A DNA stretch of 64,000 nucleotides from Poa pratensis (taxonomy: Eukaryota > Streptophyta > Magnoliopsida > Poales > Poaceae). Each line of letters begins with the position of its first letter. Position 1 is the first letter of the stretch. The notes under the pieces were generated by a model. It was not told the DNA's origin, ran no database searches, and saw nothing but the letters and a program-made list of their open reading frames with translations. The translations under genes and the position numbers were made by a program. Positions 10,001-21,860 of this stretch are shown one piece after another. Location of the stretch: assembly GCA_947311845.1 (NCBI GenBank), contig CAMZMU010000048.1, forward strand, positions 20,140,693 through 20,204,692. Reading direction: 5' to 3'.

Positions 10001-10539
10001 CCTTTCTTTTTTTGTACTCTCCAGAAATAAAACAAGAACAGTATTACAATAGTGAAAAATCAGGTTATATTTTTACTTCCGGCTCAAAATAAACATGCAT
10101 TTTTTAGGCCTAATACTATTATATTGCTTACAAAACAGAGCTCTCTCTAACTTTACTTTTGTTTTATCTTAATTCAGGTTCAAGGATTTTGTCAGTCCAG
10201 CTGCTCAGTACGTTCTGAAAAACAAAATGTAAGAGAAGATTTTTTTGCAACAAGAATTTACTTCTTTTATTTCAATGTCAGCACCATTTTTCCAGCAGTT
10301 TTCATTGATGTAAGAACTGGTTAGTTTTCAGAAAGTTACAACAAATTCAGTTCCAACAAGTTGTTACTATTCTTCCTTTTATGGCAGTAGCAGTTGTATA
10401 CCAACACCATATGAAAGTTGCTGCACAACTAAAACAATTTGCATCCCTAACTTTTATTTCATCTTCGGTTCATTTATCTTACTATGTAACACTTAGATAC
10501 AACTATACCACTGCAAGTTCTATCATAAACACATGGTAC

Positions 10540-10745
10540 CTATGGCGTCAGTAGTTACTGGTTACTGTTAACAACATCATGATCTAATGGCGTCAGTAGT
10601 ACCTATGGCGTCAGTAGTTTTATGTCAGTAAAAAAATTCAGTTTACATCTACTTAATGTTGTTTGCCAAGAAACCAAGCAAAATTCAGTTTACATCATGA
10701 TCTAATGGTTATGTTGTTTGCCAAGAAACTAAGCAAAATTCGTGC
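10540..10745. repeat. Short interspersed direct repeats
   Basis: ATGGCGTCAGTAGT recurs at about 10538, 10588 and 10607, and TGTTGTTTGCCAAGAAAC with AAGCAAAATTC recurs at about 10658 and 10712. No gene is seen between 10001 and 11545; the GC-rich ORFs near 11102-11733 are unrecognised and probably fortuitous. Confidence 0.6.
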
Positions 10746-11824
10746 TAAGCAGTTCATTTTTTTACATCTACTTACACCAAGATAGAAAATCAAAAAGAGA
10801 ATTGCCATGTTATTCTTGATCAAATTTTCTCTGACAAGTAACTATCTCTACATGTTTTTTGCAGTGATGTAAATCCCAGAACAATCTTGTAGTTCATAGC
10901 GGTAAGAAGCTCATGGCAAATTGAAGAAACATGATGAATCTGGGGGCGAGGTGCAGGGAGGGGAAGAACAGATGTTTCCCTTTTGAAGAACTTACAGATT
11001 TTTCTATCTGAACTTGAAGTAGCTTCTGTCTACTGAAAAACCTTCGTTTATCAGATCTTTTTCCCTGGAAACTTTACTTTTCTGGTGCTGGAGATGCTAC
11101 TTTGGTGAGATCTGTCTTCTTTCTGAGATTTTCTCGTGCTGGGATGTTTTTGTTCTTGCAATTATGGGAAGAGGGGGGAAAGGGATGTGCAGATCGTGGC
11201 TGGTATATCAGGGATGTAATTTTCTCTGTGAATCCATGGGATTTGGTGGGGGCGAGCTCCAGCGGCGGCGGCTATGGTGGTTGGACGGAGGAAGAAGGAA
11301 GCACCTGGGGCTCGCAAACCCTTGCGGTCCTGCTTTTATGGTGTCTGGGCTTGGGTTTCGTCCCGCCAGAAAAAGAATTAATTGCGCGGGACCTGGGGAT
11401 CGAGCGCGGGACGTCTCTTTTCGCGCGGGATGTCTCCTTTCCGTTTCTGGCCTGGCGCGCGCAGATCCCTTCCTTTTTGGGTATGTCGGGACTGACCTCG
11501 CTATAGGCTGGAACGTGGTCGACCACGACGTAGCAACGTCCTATATCTTTACTATTAAAGCAGAGTCCGTGATATGGTGTCACACGTCCTGTTATTTACC
11601 ACCAAATGCCACCACCCATGAATGGATAAACTTACGTGCATACTCAACAGAATTCTTACTAACAAACCATCGTTTTAGCGAATGGCTAACAACCATTGTT
11701 TATCTAAACAGACATCCATACGTGCAACCATAATGGGAAAGAGGACGAGGGCACTGATCGATCGGCCGGCCGGTGGTGAGATACGGCGCTGCAAGTCGAG
11801 GAGGAGAGGCAGGAGGCGGTGTCA

Positions 11825-12340
11825 CGCACTCACGCTGCAAGGTGCTGCTCCGCCACCAGCCCACCGCCGTCTCCACCCCCGCGCCGCCGTGCCACGGCCA
11901 CCGCCCGCGCCCAGGCCATTTCTGGCGTCACCACCACCACGTCCACAGCCAGCGAGCTCACCTCCGTCGCCCTACTCCGGAGGCTCGAGAAGAAGGGCCT
12001 CGCCGAGATGGCCATCGAGCTCGACGTTTTTTACCTCAAGGGCGCCACCACCGAGCTCTGAAAATTGACGCTGCGGGCGCGCATGCCGCGGAAGGGACCC
12101 AACCAGGCCTGCATCGAGGCAGCGGGGCTGCTCGCCTCCATGTTCCCTGCATCTTCGCCGCCGCTGGGAAGACGCCGCAGCTCCTCCACCTCGCCGAAGG
12201 CGCCTTGTACAGTCTTGCACTGACCTCCTCTCATCGTGGCGTCCCCGTCCTTAGGAATTCCGCACCTCCTCTGCGATGCGCTGCAACCTCCACCGATGCC
12301 CTTAGCCCCGTGATAGCCAAGGTCTGCTTCTAGCCGGCGA
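11825..12340 (+). pseudogene. Unidentified captured GC-rich gene fragment
   Basis: A plus-strand frame reads SELTSVALLRRLEKKGLAE then MAIELDVFYLKGATTEL before a stop at 12061. A second frame carries on with an Ala-rich segment. The leucine-rich helix-like peptide looks like real coding sequence, but I do not recognise the family. The strong GC content and breaks resemble the neighbouring clathrin-assembly fragment, so it is probably another captured and decayed exon. Confidence 0.3.
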
Positions 12341-12604
12341 CCGTCATCAGCGCATTCACGGAGGTCTGTGACTCGGCGCCATCCCCCGGTCACCCCTGTG
12401 CGCTATGAATGTTTCTTGCAGTGTGCAGCGAGCTACTAGCCTACAAGGTATTCCCCGCAAGCTTGGCATTGATGGTTGATGGATTCCTCAGCTAGGTATT
12501 TTTTTCTGACGATCTCAGCAGGGTATTCTTCCCAAGTAGTTCTCTAGATTAATTCGCATTTCCCATGATTAGATCAGGCCATTGGAAAACTATAATAATT
12601 TTTA

Positions 12605-13326
12605 TTTGAAGTGATGGAGAGTGATCTGGTCGACTTAATGGAGTCCGAAGCCACCGCCAACAGAAGCTCACGCTCGCGGTCTTCTCGGGGCCAGAAGCGG
12701 CGAACGGCGCCGACGAAGGCTGGGTCGCGTTCCCAACGGACAACGACGCTCCCAAGGCGATGACCTCAGCGTGGCAGACGCGTGCGGCGGAGCCCGGAAA
12801 GCGGACTTTGAGCTGGCGCTGGTGGAGACAGCGTGCGGCGAGCAACTTGTCACGGCAAGCACCGGCGGTGGGCGGTGGGCTGGACCCTCTGCTCCTGCAC
12901 GGGATGTACGACCCTCGGCTCCTGCACGAGATGTTCGAGTTAGTGAGTTACGAACTTACGGCCAGCCGCCGCCCCAAACCACGTGAGCGCGCATGCGCCA
13001 ACGTCCTGGAGCGCGAGCAGCGCGGCACTCCTGCCCTCCACGCCCTTCCTGGCGCTCCCTGGCCTCGACGGCGCGGTGGTCGACGGTGCCTGTTCGTGGC
13101 ATCGCTGGCTGTACCGCCACCGGTGTACGTGCAGATGGTGGAGATGGAGAGGAAGCAGCATATGATGGCGCAGGAGCAGCGAATGCGGGCGCTGTACTGG
13201 CAGGGCGGGATGCAAGGACAGGCCGGCGTCAACGGGCTCGCCGTCGGCGTTGGAAGCGTGTTCGCGTGGAACACCTCTATGCCCATGCCCATGGCCTACC
13301 ACGGAGCCGGCGGATACTACTACTAG
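12605..13326 (+). pseudogene. C-terminal fragment of a clathrin-assembly (AP180/ANTH-type) protein gene
   Basis: Scattered plus-strand frames reproduce the C-terminal tail of plant CALM/AP180-like adaptors. They read GWVAFPTDN, then TSAWQTRAAEPGK, GGGLDPLLLHGMYD, FLALPGLDGAVVDGA, AVPPPVYVQMVEMERKQH, and finally GGMQGQAGVNGLA with a GGYYY-type end before a stop at 13326. At least three frame changes and an expanded duplicated segment (the ARDVRPSAPARDVR region) break it. The membrane-binding ANTH domain that should precede it is absent. The family binds PtdIns(4,5)P2 and clathrin in endocytosis; this copy cannot. It sits inside the Helitron and is read as captured cargo. Confidence 0.6.
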
Positions 13327-15670
13327 GAGAAGCAGAGCAGCAACATATGCCCATTTGTCAAATCGTCGCTGTTGTTTGTGGAGAGCGTCCGTGATTTCTT
13401 ACGAAAATATCATACTATTGGAATCAATTTGATCATGCTCGATAGCTGGAGTAATGCGACCAAGATCGATCGTGAGCGGCGGAAATTGGAAATATGAGTA
13501 TAAAATGCAGTAAACTATTTATATGGTACCAGTTCTTTTTCCCATGGTGCCTGGCCTGGTGATCATCTTTGACACTTGCCATTTGCTGGTGTAATCTTCA
13601 GAGTATGGTGATACGAGCTCGTTGATGAGGTTGTCCAGTTCTTTGCTCGGCTACCATGAATATTACAGAGCAATTTACCGCTCACGTTAAAAAGAGAAGG
13701 TTGTACACATGTCGAGTAAGCCTATGATGTCAGATGTTACTACTTCTAATGCAAACCTACATAATAAGTGTGCTGAACTGCATCTTGGAAAACTACTAGG
13801 ATAACCTCACAAAGATGATTTTGTCATTTGCTTCAGTCTTAGGCCTATGCGTTTGTCATTTGGTTGTTTGTGCCACTACATCTTGTTGGAAAACTACTAG
13901 CGGCAAATAATAAAACAGCAAAGAAATGAGTGTCTAATAGGGCGAGGGTCAAACTAAAGAAGGGGAAATCGGATAGTACCCAGGTAAACTGGGGCAAAAA
14001 AAAAATCAAATTCCCCTTGCATGATCACTTTGACGTTTTCGTCACAGTATATCACATTCTCTCTACTGCTGCCATGTAAATAAACACAAGCACTAAAAGC
14101 GTTTGGTCAGATTTCAGATCATTGATCTGAAGTTGAAACCTCCAGGTATATAGTGTATTCCATATATAGCAGGTGTCTCATGCTTTAGAAGAGCTCCATA
14201 AGTTTTGAATCTTACCGATCTTTGCATATCGTGTATTTAGAGTAGCATTCGTGTCCAGAGCTTTGGTTTTTTTTTTTTTCCTCTGAAATTGTAGAGTTCC
14301 AGTTCAGAATATTGAATTTTGTATGCCCTGTGTTAATCACTTCACAAACCGAATATTCTTTTATAGAATAGTCTCAGTCTAGAATATTGATTTTGTATGC
14401 CCTGTGTTTATCAATTCACGAACCGGTTAATCCTTTAAAGAAGAACCTCAAGTTTCAGAAATAAGGCATGGAAGTTTCACTAGTGATTAGTAATTATTAG
14501 CTCTTACCGATAGCTACTGTTCGTGGTAAAAGTGTTCTGTTTTACTTCTTGTGAGCTGCACATTGCTTGTGAAAATAAGTCCTTATCAGATTAGCATAGC
14601 ACATGCACATAATTAAAGCCCAATAAGATGGATATATCATGTATTTGTCGTTCTATTAAATAGACTCCTGAAGACATGACTGAAGGTTAGATCCAGGAAC
14701 TCCTACTTCCTAAGTAAATCCAAAACTATTTTAGAAATGACAGAATATGTGGTGTTGACAGAATGCAGAGTACATAATCCAAAGTCATAATAAAAAATAT
14801 CATGAAGACCTGTACTTAGATGCAGTTGAACCGGCACTTGCACTTAGCTTCTAGATTTTCTTATGAGATTGTGATTGACTAGCTAAAAACAATTACCTGG
14901 GATGATATCTGTTTGCCTCCATAACAACTTGTTCTGAACTTTGCTCTGCATGAACAAACCAGAGGCTCATTTTCTCCTTCGGCAGCCAATTGTAGTGATG
15001 GATAACAGTGAGGAACAAAATGTTGTTCGTATGGGGCGAGCGTAATTTTTGTTATGATGGTAGTAGACTCAAATTGCAAGTAAATGTAAAGCAAAAAATG
15101 TAACAGAGGCTTGGTTTTGTTAAGATTGTTTCTTTACTATTAACTTACATTATTCCAAATGGTGTGCGATGATATGTTGTAACGTGTACTTGCTAAGTTG
15201 TGTGTTTTAATATTTATACCTATGTAATGTCTAGATGTAATATATTCCTTTTATCCAAATAAAAAACTAGCTAATGTGTATGCTAAAAAATCATCCGGGT
15301 TGGATAATTAAGTTATAGGATAAGGGTGGTGATGAGAAAAGATGAAGAATAAAGGAGCATGCCGATGATGGTAAATAAAAACGAAAATGACATGAGCAAG
15401 CGACATGACATGGCGAGCAAAGCCATCTCCAGGATAGAAACTAAGTAGAATATTTGGCAATAAGATATATTCTAGGGGCTAATACCTTTTGTGCATATGA
15501 TGTTGAATTGTACTTCTTTCTTCAAATGAAATTTAAGAAAGGAGGAAACTTCTTCTTTTTTGGAATGTGGCTATCCCTTTCAAATTTCGTTGCACATAAA
15601 TTTCTCGGATGTATTGTTTTACATATGCAACAAAAAATTGCTCCGTTGCAACGCACGGGCATTCAACTAG

Positions 15671-17946
15671 TATATAGAGAGAGGGCGGTGATCTCCTGAG
15701 TCGTCCTGATTCCAAATTGAAAAGAAACAGTTACTACTAACTGAAGTTGGAATCGGGGCTGACTCCAACAGGTATAGTTCACTCCTAATTTTCAGAACTA
15801 ATTTTTTGAGAGGAGTCCGCACGAGAAAGGGGTGGGATGGCGGTATCAGGAGTTCAGGATTAGAGGAATTGCTCCGGTGATCCCTTTATGCTACAAAATT
15901 CAAAAATTATGTTTACAAATATGAACAGTATAAAAATCGTGACGTACTCAATCATGTAACCTATAAACGCGTAAAATCTCCATTTGAAATACTTTGATTC
16001 TAAGCTACGCAAGAAAATTAAAAAAAAGTATGATTTGGTGTGGTGAACAGTTATTTTTTCAAAGCTCCAAACTTCATTTCCCCAGAATTTAAAGAATACA
16101 GCGTTGCGAATTCACATGCTTGTAGAGTACATCATTAACTATATATAGACATTTTTAGGGCTTTTGTGTACTAACTAAAGTCAGAATCGGAGACTCGGAC
16201 AGGTGTAGGTCTAAGTATAGTGAATACTTTATACTTGAAGGGGTTGGCGTGCTTTGTTGCGCCCGAGTGTATTATTGCAGTGATAATTATATGACATGCT
16301 AGTCTGACTAAAAGTTAGTGGATTATGCAAGATGGGGTTCAAATCCAAAGCCTTCTCAAACAAATTTCTAGACGAGGCAAGGCAGATGGCTACGTGTGCG
16401 GCCGGGCTGGTCGAGGTGTGGCCGGTTGTAGAGCTAGCGTGCGTCGATCGTGTACGTGCTTGCAGTGAAGGAGGAGGTACCGTGAGGAAGGGGAGGAGAG
16501 GGGGCCGCTCATTGGCTCACCGATCAGAGCTACGGATGGGAGGCGATGGTGCACGCGTGCCGGAGGAGAGTGACCGCATCCCTTGAGACCGAATCCCTCC
16601 CGATTCATGGTGTCCTCGAGGAGTGGTGGTATATTTGCAGCTGAACCGGTTAGAGTTGGTAGAACTGCCAAATTCAAGGCCAAATCAATGGCAGAGGAGG
16701 AGGAGCGGTTGTCACAGGAGGAGAGACGTGAGTACAACATGGAACTTCCGAGTTACAGTTGGCGTGCTCACATTAGCCTTTCTGTCTTACAGCTGCAACC
16801 TAAGTGTTGTATATTTGATGTTATTTTTTAAGCAAAATTTACATCAAGAGCATCAAGAGCAGCTAGTGGAGTAAGATTTTGACCCTCAAATGGCGTAGAA
16901 AATAGTTATGGCCTAAGATAAGACAGCTAGTGGAAATCTTACAAGAGAGGGACGATGCGTGGAAGACAAAACATCGCTAAGTTTTGTATTCAGTTGAACA
17001 AACGAATAATATTAGTCTAATTTTATGCATCTTCGTTCTTCGTCGTGCGGCTCGGAAGAGCGATGGAGACGACTTCCCATGCGCACATCAAGTCGTGGAT
17101 CAAGTAAAGTTTTCGTCGGTCCGGGAGGGGTGCAGCAGCGGCGGCGCGTTCTCTCCTCGCGTAAGTAATGGTAGTTGTTTGGTTCCTCAGAGATCTGGTT
17201 GTAATATTCTCATTTTGTGGAATGCATTATACCCAGTGTTCCTGCTAATAGACTTGAAATCTTTTCGGCAAAAGAAATAAACATAAACAAGCAGGAAGCA
17301 ATAAGGGTTTGCCACGTGGAGCAACCAGGGGGCTTTATTTGTAGGGAGCTTAGATATTGAGTGATTTAAGCTACACAAGTTGGTTTAATCTGTATGTTTC
17401 TAGAAAAATCACCCACTAGTCCAACCTTGTGCATTCGTTAGCCATGGAAGTTGAATCTACCTGAGTGTCGAGTTTGGACTATCCGGCCACTCCCAAACTA
17501 GAATGGCCAGCCTGCTACCTATGCCCAAGATTTGGGCGCTGCCCGTGTACCCTTTCAGTTGAGATTACATAAATTCTACCCCTTCCTCTCTCTGTTAGGT
17601 TAGACATGAAAACTTTGAGCCTTAATTGCCAATTCTCCAAGCGGAGTCGGAGACCCGTCGCATGGTTTTCAAGACATGTTCTAGTTGCAACTAGCTAATC
17701 TTTCCCAACTGCACTCTATTGGGACGGTGTACGGGACGAAATCGGTTTTCCAATTTCAGTGAGTCGCTTGAGTTATGGGTTCCCAATGTTTATGCATTGG
17801 CGCTTGTAACTTCATGCATACTTGCTATTTATCCCAATTGTTGTTAATTTCTTTTGTTTTTTTGTGTTCCTCGCTTTCCTATCGAGATTTAGGTTCCTAG
17901 GATTTGACCTTTATTTTGTGATCCCCATCCTCATCCGGACATGGTA
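15671..17946. other. Intergenic stretch, no gene recognised
   Basis: AT-rich with short open frames (such as 16332-16586 and 16984-17280) that show no family resemblance and no convincing splice context. No terminal repeats or tandem arrays were found. Confidence 0.5.
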
Positions 17947-18305
17947 TTTTGGGTCATAAGTTTAGATGCACCCACTATATATATAAAAAACATTTTAAAA
18001 TATCAAAAAATCTGGAAAAAATCGGATGACCATCCACACATTTTATGTCCATACACAAAATTTCGCGAAAAATACATTTTTTGTGTGGCTTGCTTAAAAA
18101 GACAAAATATGACTGGTACAAAGTCTTCTTGAAACACCGAAATTTGTCTTCTTACACGAAGTACACAAAAATGTCTTTTCCCCGTGAAACTTTACATACT
18201 AACATCGAATGTCCCGGTGTATATCTAGAAAAAATGTTTGATTTTTTTTTGACATTTTAAATACGAATTTTGCGTAGTGGGAGCATATGCTCGGATGACC
18301 CAAAA
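17947..18305. mobile_element. 359-bp MITE with long imperfect terminal inverted repeats
   Basis: The left end (TTTTGGGTCAT, then GATGCACCCACTA, CATTTTAAAATATC) is mirrored by the right end (TATGCTCCCACTACG, TTTAAAATGTC, ATGACCCAAAA on the other strand). The arms extend over about 60 bases with mismatches. No clear target duplication is visible, so the superfamily is not assigned. It ends about 365 bases upstream of the TATA box of the A20/AN1 gene. Confidence 0.65.
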
Positions 18306-18671
18306 GTTATTTCCGATCCTCTTCCCCTCCATTGCTAGCCTTTGTTAGCGCCAAATTTGAATTCAGATCAATTCAGAGTTTCTGGTGAGTATTTGTGTGT
18401 CTAGAGTTAGATTGGATCTTGAATCAAATTGAACGGTCCGATCGGCCTCGCCGTGTCGCGCCCGCGCGTCTAGACTCTAGAAGCATCCCGGTACCCAATC
18501 CCAACCAAGTCAGGTCACCATTTCGTGCTTTAATCAAAACGCAAGCCAACCACCCCGTAATCAAACAACTCCTTCCGATTGAAATTCGAACGGAAAGCGA
18601 AGCCGCACACAGTCCAATTCGTAAACAGTAAGGCGTCCGTCTCCGACGGCCTTTACGTACAGTACAGGTTC

Positions 18672-18678
18672 TATAAAT
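18672..18678 (+). promoter_or_regulatory. TATA box of the A20/AN1 gene
   Basis: TATAAAT lies about 110 bases before the 5' splice site of the leader intron. The expected transcription start is near 18700. Confidence 0.6.
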
Positions 18679-18699
18679 TAATCTGCACCTGACGCCACC

Positions 18700-20266
18700 A
18701 CCCCCACCCAGAGAGAAAACGAAGAACGCGACGAACCGTACTCTCTATCCCGGAAGAACAGGCGGAGGCGACGAGAGAGACACAAGGTAATCCTCTTGAT
18801 CAGATCGATCGAGTTCCCGGCCAAACCCACGCTAGCTAGGTATTGCTTGATTCGGCCGACGAGTTTTGGCGGTTCCTCTGTCTGTGCCTGCTTTTTAGAT
18901 AGGATTCTCGGGGTTCGATTCCTGGATGCGCTGTTCTTGGCTGCTAGTATCATTGATCTAGGACCGATTCATCTCGTCGGATCAGTAGGCTGGTTGTGCC
19001 TGACGCTCGACGGCGAGGGATTAGCGTGCCTGAATCCATGGGTGGTTACGGGCGATTAGGGATGAGTGAGTGAGTGAGTGGTTTCGTTAATACTGAAGAC
19101 GAAGTAATCGACGATTGCCCATAAAGGAGGATCAGATTAGGGAATTCGTGTAGCCCTGGACTTTACGCCATGATTTTGCCTCTGCCGTGTGGCCTTGCTG
19201 CCGAGGTTTTCTTAGCCATCGTTGCAAGCTGGACGCTTGGCCGACACGACAGGATTGCTTAGTACAGGGGGATAGCATGTCAGCAGTAATTCAAGATGGC
19301 GATGGCGGTTGCAGTAGAAACCCTTCTAAGACCATGAAAACACATTTTTCTGTTGTGTAGATACATTTTTTCCTTCAGGGAAGCTAGGATGGTTGGAAGA
19401 CAGAGAGCTAATTCATTACAAAAATCATCTTTCTGATGCGTAGATAGGGTTTTTAATTAATTTCATTAAGCAAGGAAGCTAGGATGGTGTCAAGGCAATT
19501 GCTTACAAAAAAAATTAACAGTAATGGAAATTCATCTCTATGTTGCTTGATAAGCATCTCAATTGACCACCACTTGTCGAGACAATTGCACAAGGTTTAT
19601 TGATGAGCAGACGCGTGTAAGGATAAGAAATTAATGGGGACTTGCTTGCTTCATTCCCATTCTTTGTTCACCTTGCAGCAATGACATTAGTCCAGTCTGC
19701 CCGGCCGGCTGGTCTCATACTAGTTTCTCCATACAAGCTATGGAAATAATATGTGCAACTTTAGATTCTCTGTCACATTTATGCTTGTTTAGGGCTGTAT
19801 TTATATCGTCAGGGAATACCTACTGAAAAGGGGAGTGACTCAATCAGGAAAATAATAATGAAGAAGTCGGTGTCAAGGTTTGATCATGGGGACTTAAGTG
19901 CTAAGGGGGTCCTCTTTCCACAAATATTGTGCTTGTTTGATGATGCTCAGTGCCTGTCTACGGCATCTGTTCCAAATGATGGAATGGGCACCTAAATCGT
20001 TCTTTAGGTTATGATGAGTGCTTATCATAGTCAGGAGAGTTATATTTTGTTACTGATCTCAGTTGGTGAAATGCTACGGTGGTTTAAGATGTGTTCTTGA
20101 CGTTGTCAGATACTCATATAAATCCTGTCTTGCAATCATGCTATGTTGCACAAAAATAGCATTAATTTGTGATGGCTATCGGCCTTTGTGCATCAGACAC
20201 ATTGATGATTATGTTTTAATCTTTTTTATCAACGACTGTTCATTCTTGATATTGGTGTTCTGTAGA
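18700..20266 (+). other. 5' UTR exon and long leader intron of the SAP gene
   Basis: The non-coding first exon ends at 18786 before GTAATCCTCT; the acceptor is at 20265. The intron carries a short GAGT microsatellite near 19066-19082 and no other gene. Such leader introns are common in grass A20/AN1 genes. The transcription start is inferred from the TATA box. Confidence 0.65.
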
Positions 20267-20737
20267 ATGGCGCAAAAAGAGGCAGAAGAAACCGTCCACG
20301 CACCTGAGGCACCGATATTGTGCATCAATAACTGTGGCTTCTTTGGCAACCGGATGACGGAGAACCTATGCTCGAAGTGTTACAGGGACACTGTTAAGAC
20401 CAAGACAGTGGCCGCCGCGGTGGAGAAGAAAGCCGTCGTCGCATCGTCGCCCAAACCTTTGGTGGCCGAAATCAAGGATGAAGAGGCCTCTGCTTCAGTC
20501 AAAGATGGGAAGCAAGCAGCCGAGGAGGAGCCACCGAAGCCGCCCAGCAACCGCTGCCTGTCGTGCCGGAAGAAGGTCGGGTTGACAGGATTCAAGTGCC
20601 GCTGCGGAGACACCTTCTGCTCGACGCACCGTTACGCGGATGCGCACAAGTGCACGTTCGATTACAAGCAAGCCGGCAGGGAGCAGATAGCCAAGCAGAA
20701 CCCTGTAGTCAAGGCTGACAAGGTCACCAAGATCTGA
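20267..20737 (+). CDS. A20/AN1 zinc-finger stress-associated protein, 156 aa
   Basis: This is a plant SAP-type protein, a family linked to stress responses and ubiquitin binding or ligase activity. An A20 finger lies at about residues 14-40 (CINNCGFFGNRMTENLCSKC). A variable Lys/Ala/Glu-rich linker follows. The AN1 finger lies at about 94-134, with its Cys/His series (RCLSCRKKVGLTGFKC, CGDTFCSTHRYADAHKC), then the usual FDYKQAGREQIAKQNP tail. Size and architecture are typical and the coding region is one exon. The leader is split: the first exon lies at about 18700-18786 (donor CAAG/GTAATC), with a ~1.48 kb intron ending in TTCTGTAG at 20265, one base before the ATG. The upstream in-frame ATG at 20063 is intronic. 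A possible AATAAA lies at 20945. Confidence 0.93.
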   Translation: MAQKEAEETVHAPEAPILCINNCGFFGNRMTENLCSKCYRDTVKTKTVAAAVEKKAVVASSPKPLVAEIKDEEASASVKDGKQAAEEEPPKPPSNRCLSCRKKVGLTGFKCRCGDTFCSTHRYADAHKCTFDYKQAGREQIAKQNPVVKADKVTKI

Positions 20738-21860
20738 ACGGCAGGAGCCCTGCTCGTTTATTTCCTCATGATGATTCTTGATCTTTCAGAATTACGCGTC
20801 GGGAATCGAATTGTGTCTGCCATTCTTCTGGAATTTGCTTTGCCAATGAACTGCCTTCGACAAACACCTCCTCAAGCTGGTGTCTTGTGGGGAGCATACA
20901 CTGGCACAAGTGAACTTCTATTTATTTGCAATGTGAATAATGTAAATAAATGTAAATATTTATATTCTGAAAAGTATGCAGTTTACTGGTTGTATTATTA
21001 TACACGGTTAGTGTAAAGCGTTGTAAATTTCAGCATGTTCTGTGTTTAGATGATACAGTGTGGAAATATTGAAATACATTGTGCATATTAGATTGGAAGT
21101 TCCACTACAGTTGCTGCCCAGAACGCTATCAGATTATGAGAATATGTTCAGGGTGTTGCAGCTAAAGTGTATATGCCTCCAGTTTCAGTGCTTGTGTTAC
21201 TTATAACAATATTGATCAACACTTTTTTTAGGGCTGTATTGATTAACACTTCTACTGGGTAATTTGTTAAACACAAGAAGTACAATCATAGGCAGGCTCT
21301 GCATCAATAGGCACTCAAGATAGCAGAGCAGATATTGCACCTCCACATGCCTGGTTGCATCATATTGGGAGACTAGTTATTGGGTCACCTCACACCTGCA
21401 TTGGAAGCATTTATTTTCTCCCTTTTTTGCCGACTTGCATTGAAAGAAAAGTTTTGCATCTAGATCATGTTGTTCTGGATCCAGGAATCATGTGCCGCTG
21501 TACTATACAATTGCCAACCCAATCTTGCTCCTCACTTATATGTGTTGTACCATACTACTAGTAGCCAATACATAAGACCATGCTGTGAGATCTGGGATTC
21601 TGAATGAACTGTACTGTACTTTAGTCATTAAGCTCAAGTAGTATAATGTGGTATGTCAGGAGTTCAGCACATCAAGTGTTTGAACATCATGTGAAATCGT
21701 ATCATTTCAACATATATATCCTGAAGCGGTGAAGTATATATGTCTCCAGTACAAGAGTGGCACCTACTAATTACTAATAACCCCCCACAAAAAAATGACG
21801 CAACAAATGATCAAGTGACGTAAATCAAGATTCTCTGAACTAAGCACAAAGTTGCATCCC
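20738..21860. other. 3' region between the SAP and GH17 genes
   Basis: Convergent 3' flanks. Poly(A)-like signals for the SAP gene lie in 20940-20960. Nothing else was recognised. Confidence 0.5.

Larger units (their letters stand above)
11546..15670 (+). mobile_element. Non-autonomous Helitron (4.1 kb) carrying gene fragments
   Basis: The 5' end is A/TCTTTACTATTAAAG, the usual Helitron start after a host A. The 3' end has a GC-rich self-complementary segment (CCGTTGCAACGCACGG, 15643-15658), a short spacer ATTCAA, then CTAG before a host T. This gives an A/T insertion with no target duplication. There is no Rep-helicase. The GC-rich block at about 11750-13330 contains captured gene pieces, including a recognisable clathrin-assembly C-terminus; the rest (13.4-15.6 kb) is AT-rich with nothing recognised. 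Confidence 0.65.

Noticed and set aside
7580..11528. TGGTCGACCA palindrome at both 7580 and 11518 as possible transposon ends
   Set aside because: Only about 12 bases match, there is no target duplication, and the motif is its own reverse complement, so a chance match is likely.
20063..20266. Longer N-terminus for the A20/AN1 protein
   Set aside because: The in-frame ATG at 20063 lies in the leader intron; a clear acceptor (TTCTGTAG) sits just before the ATG at 20267.
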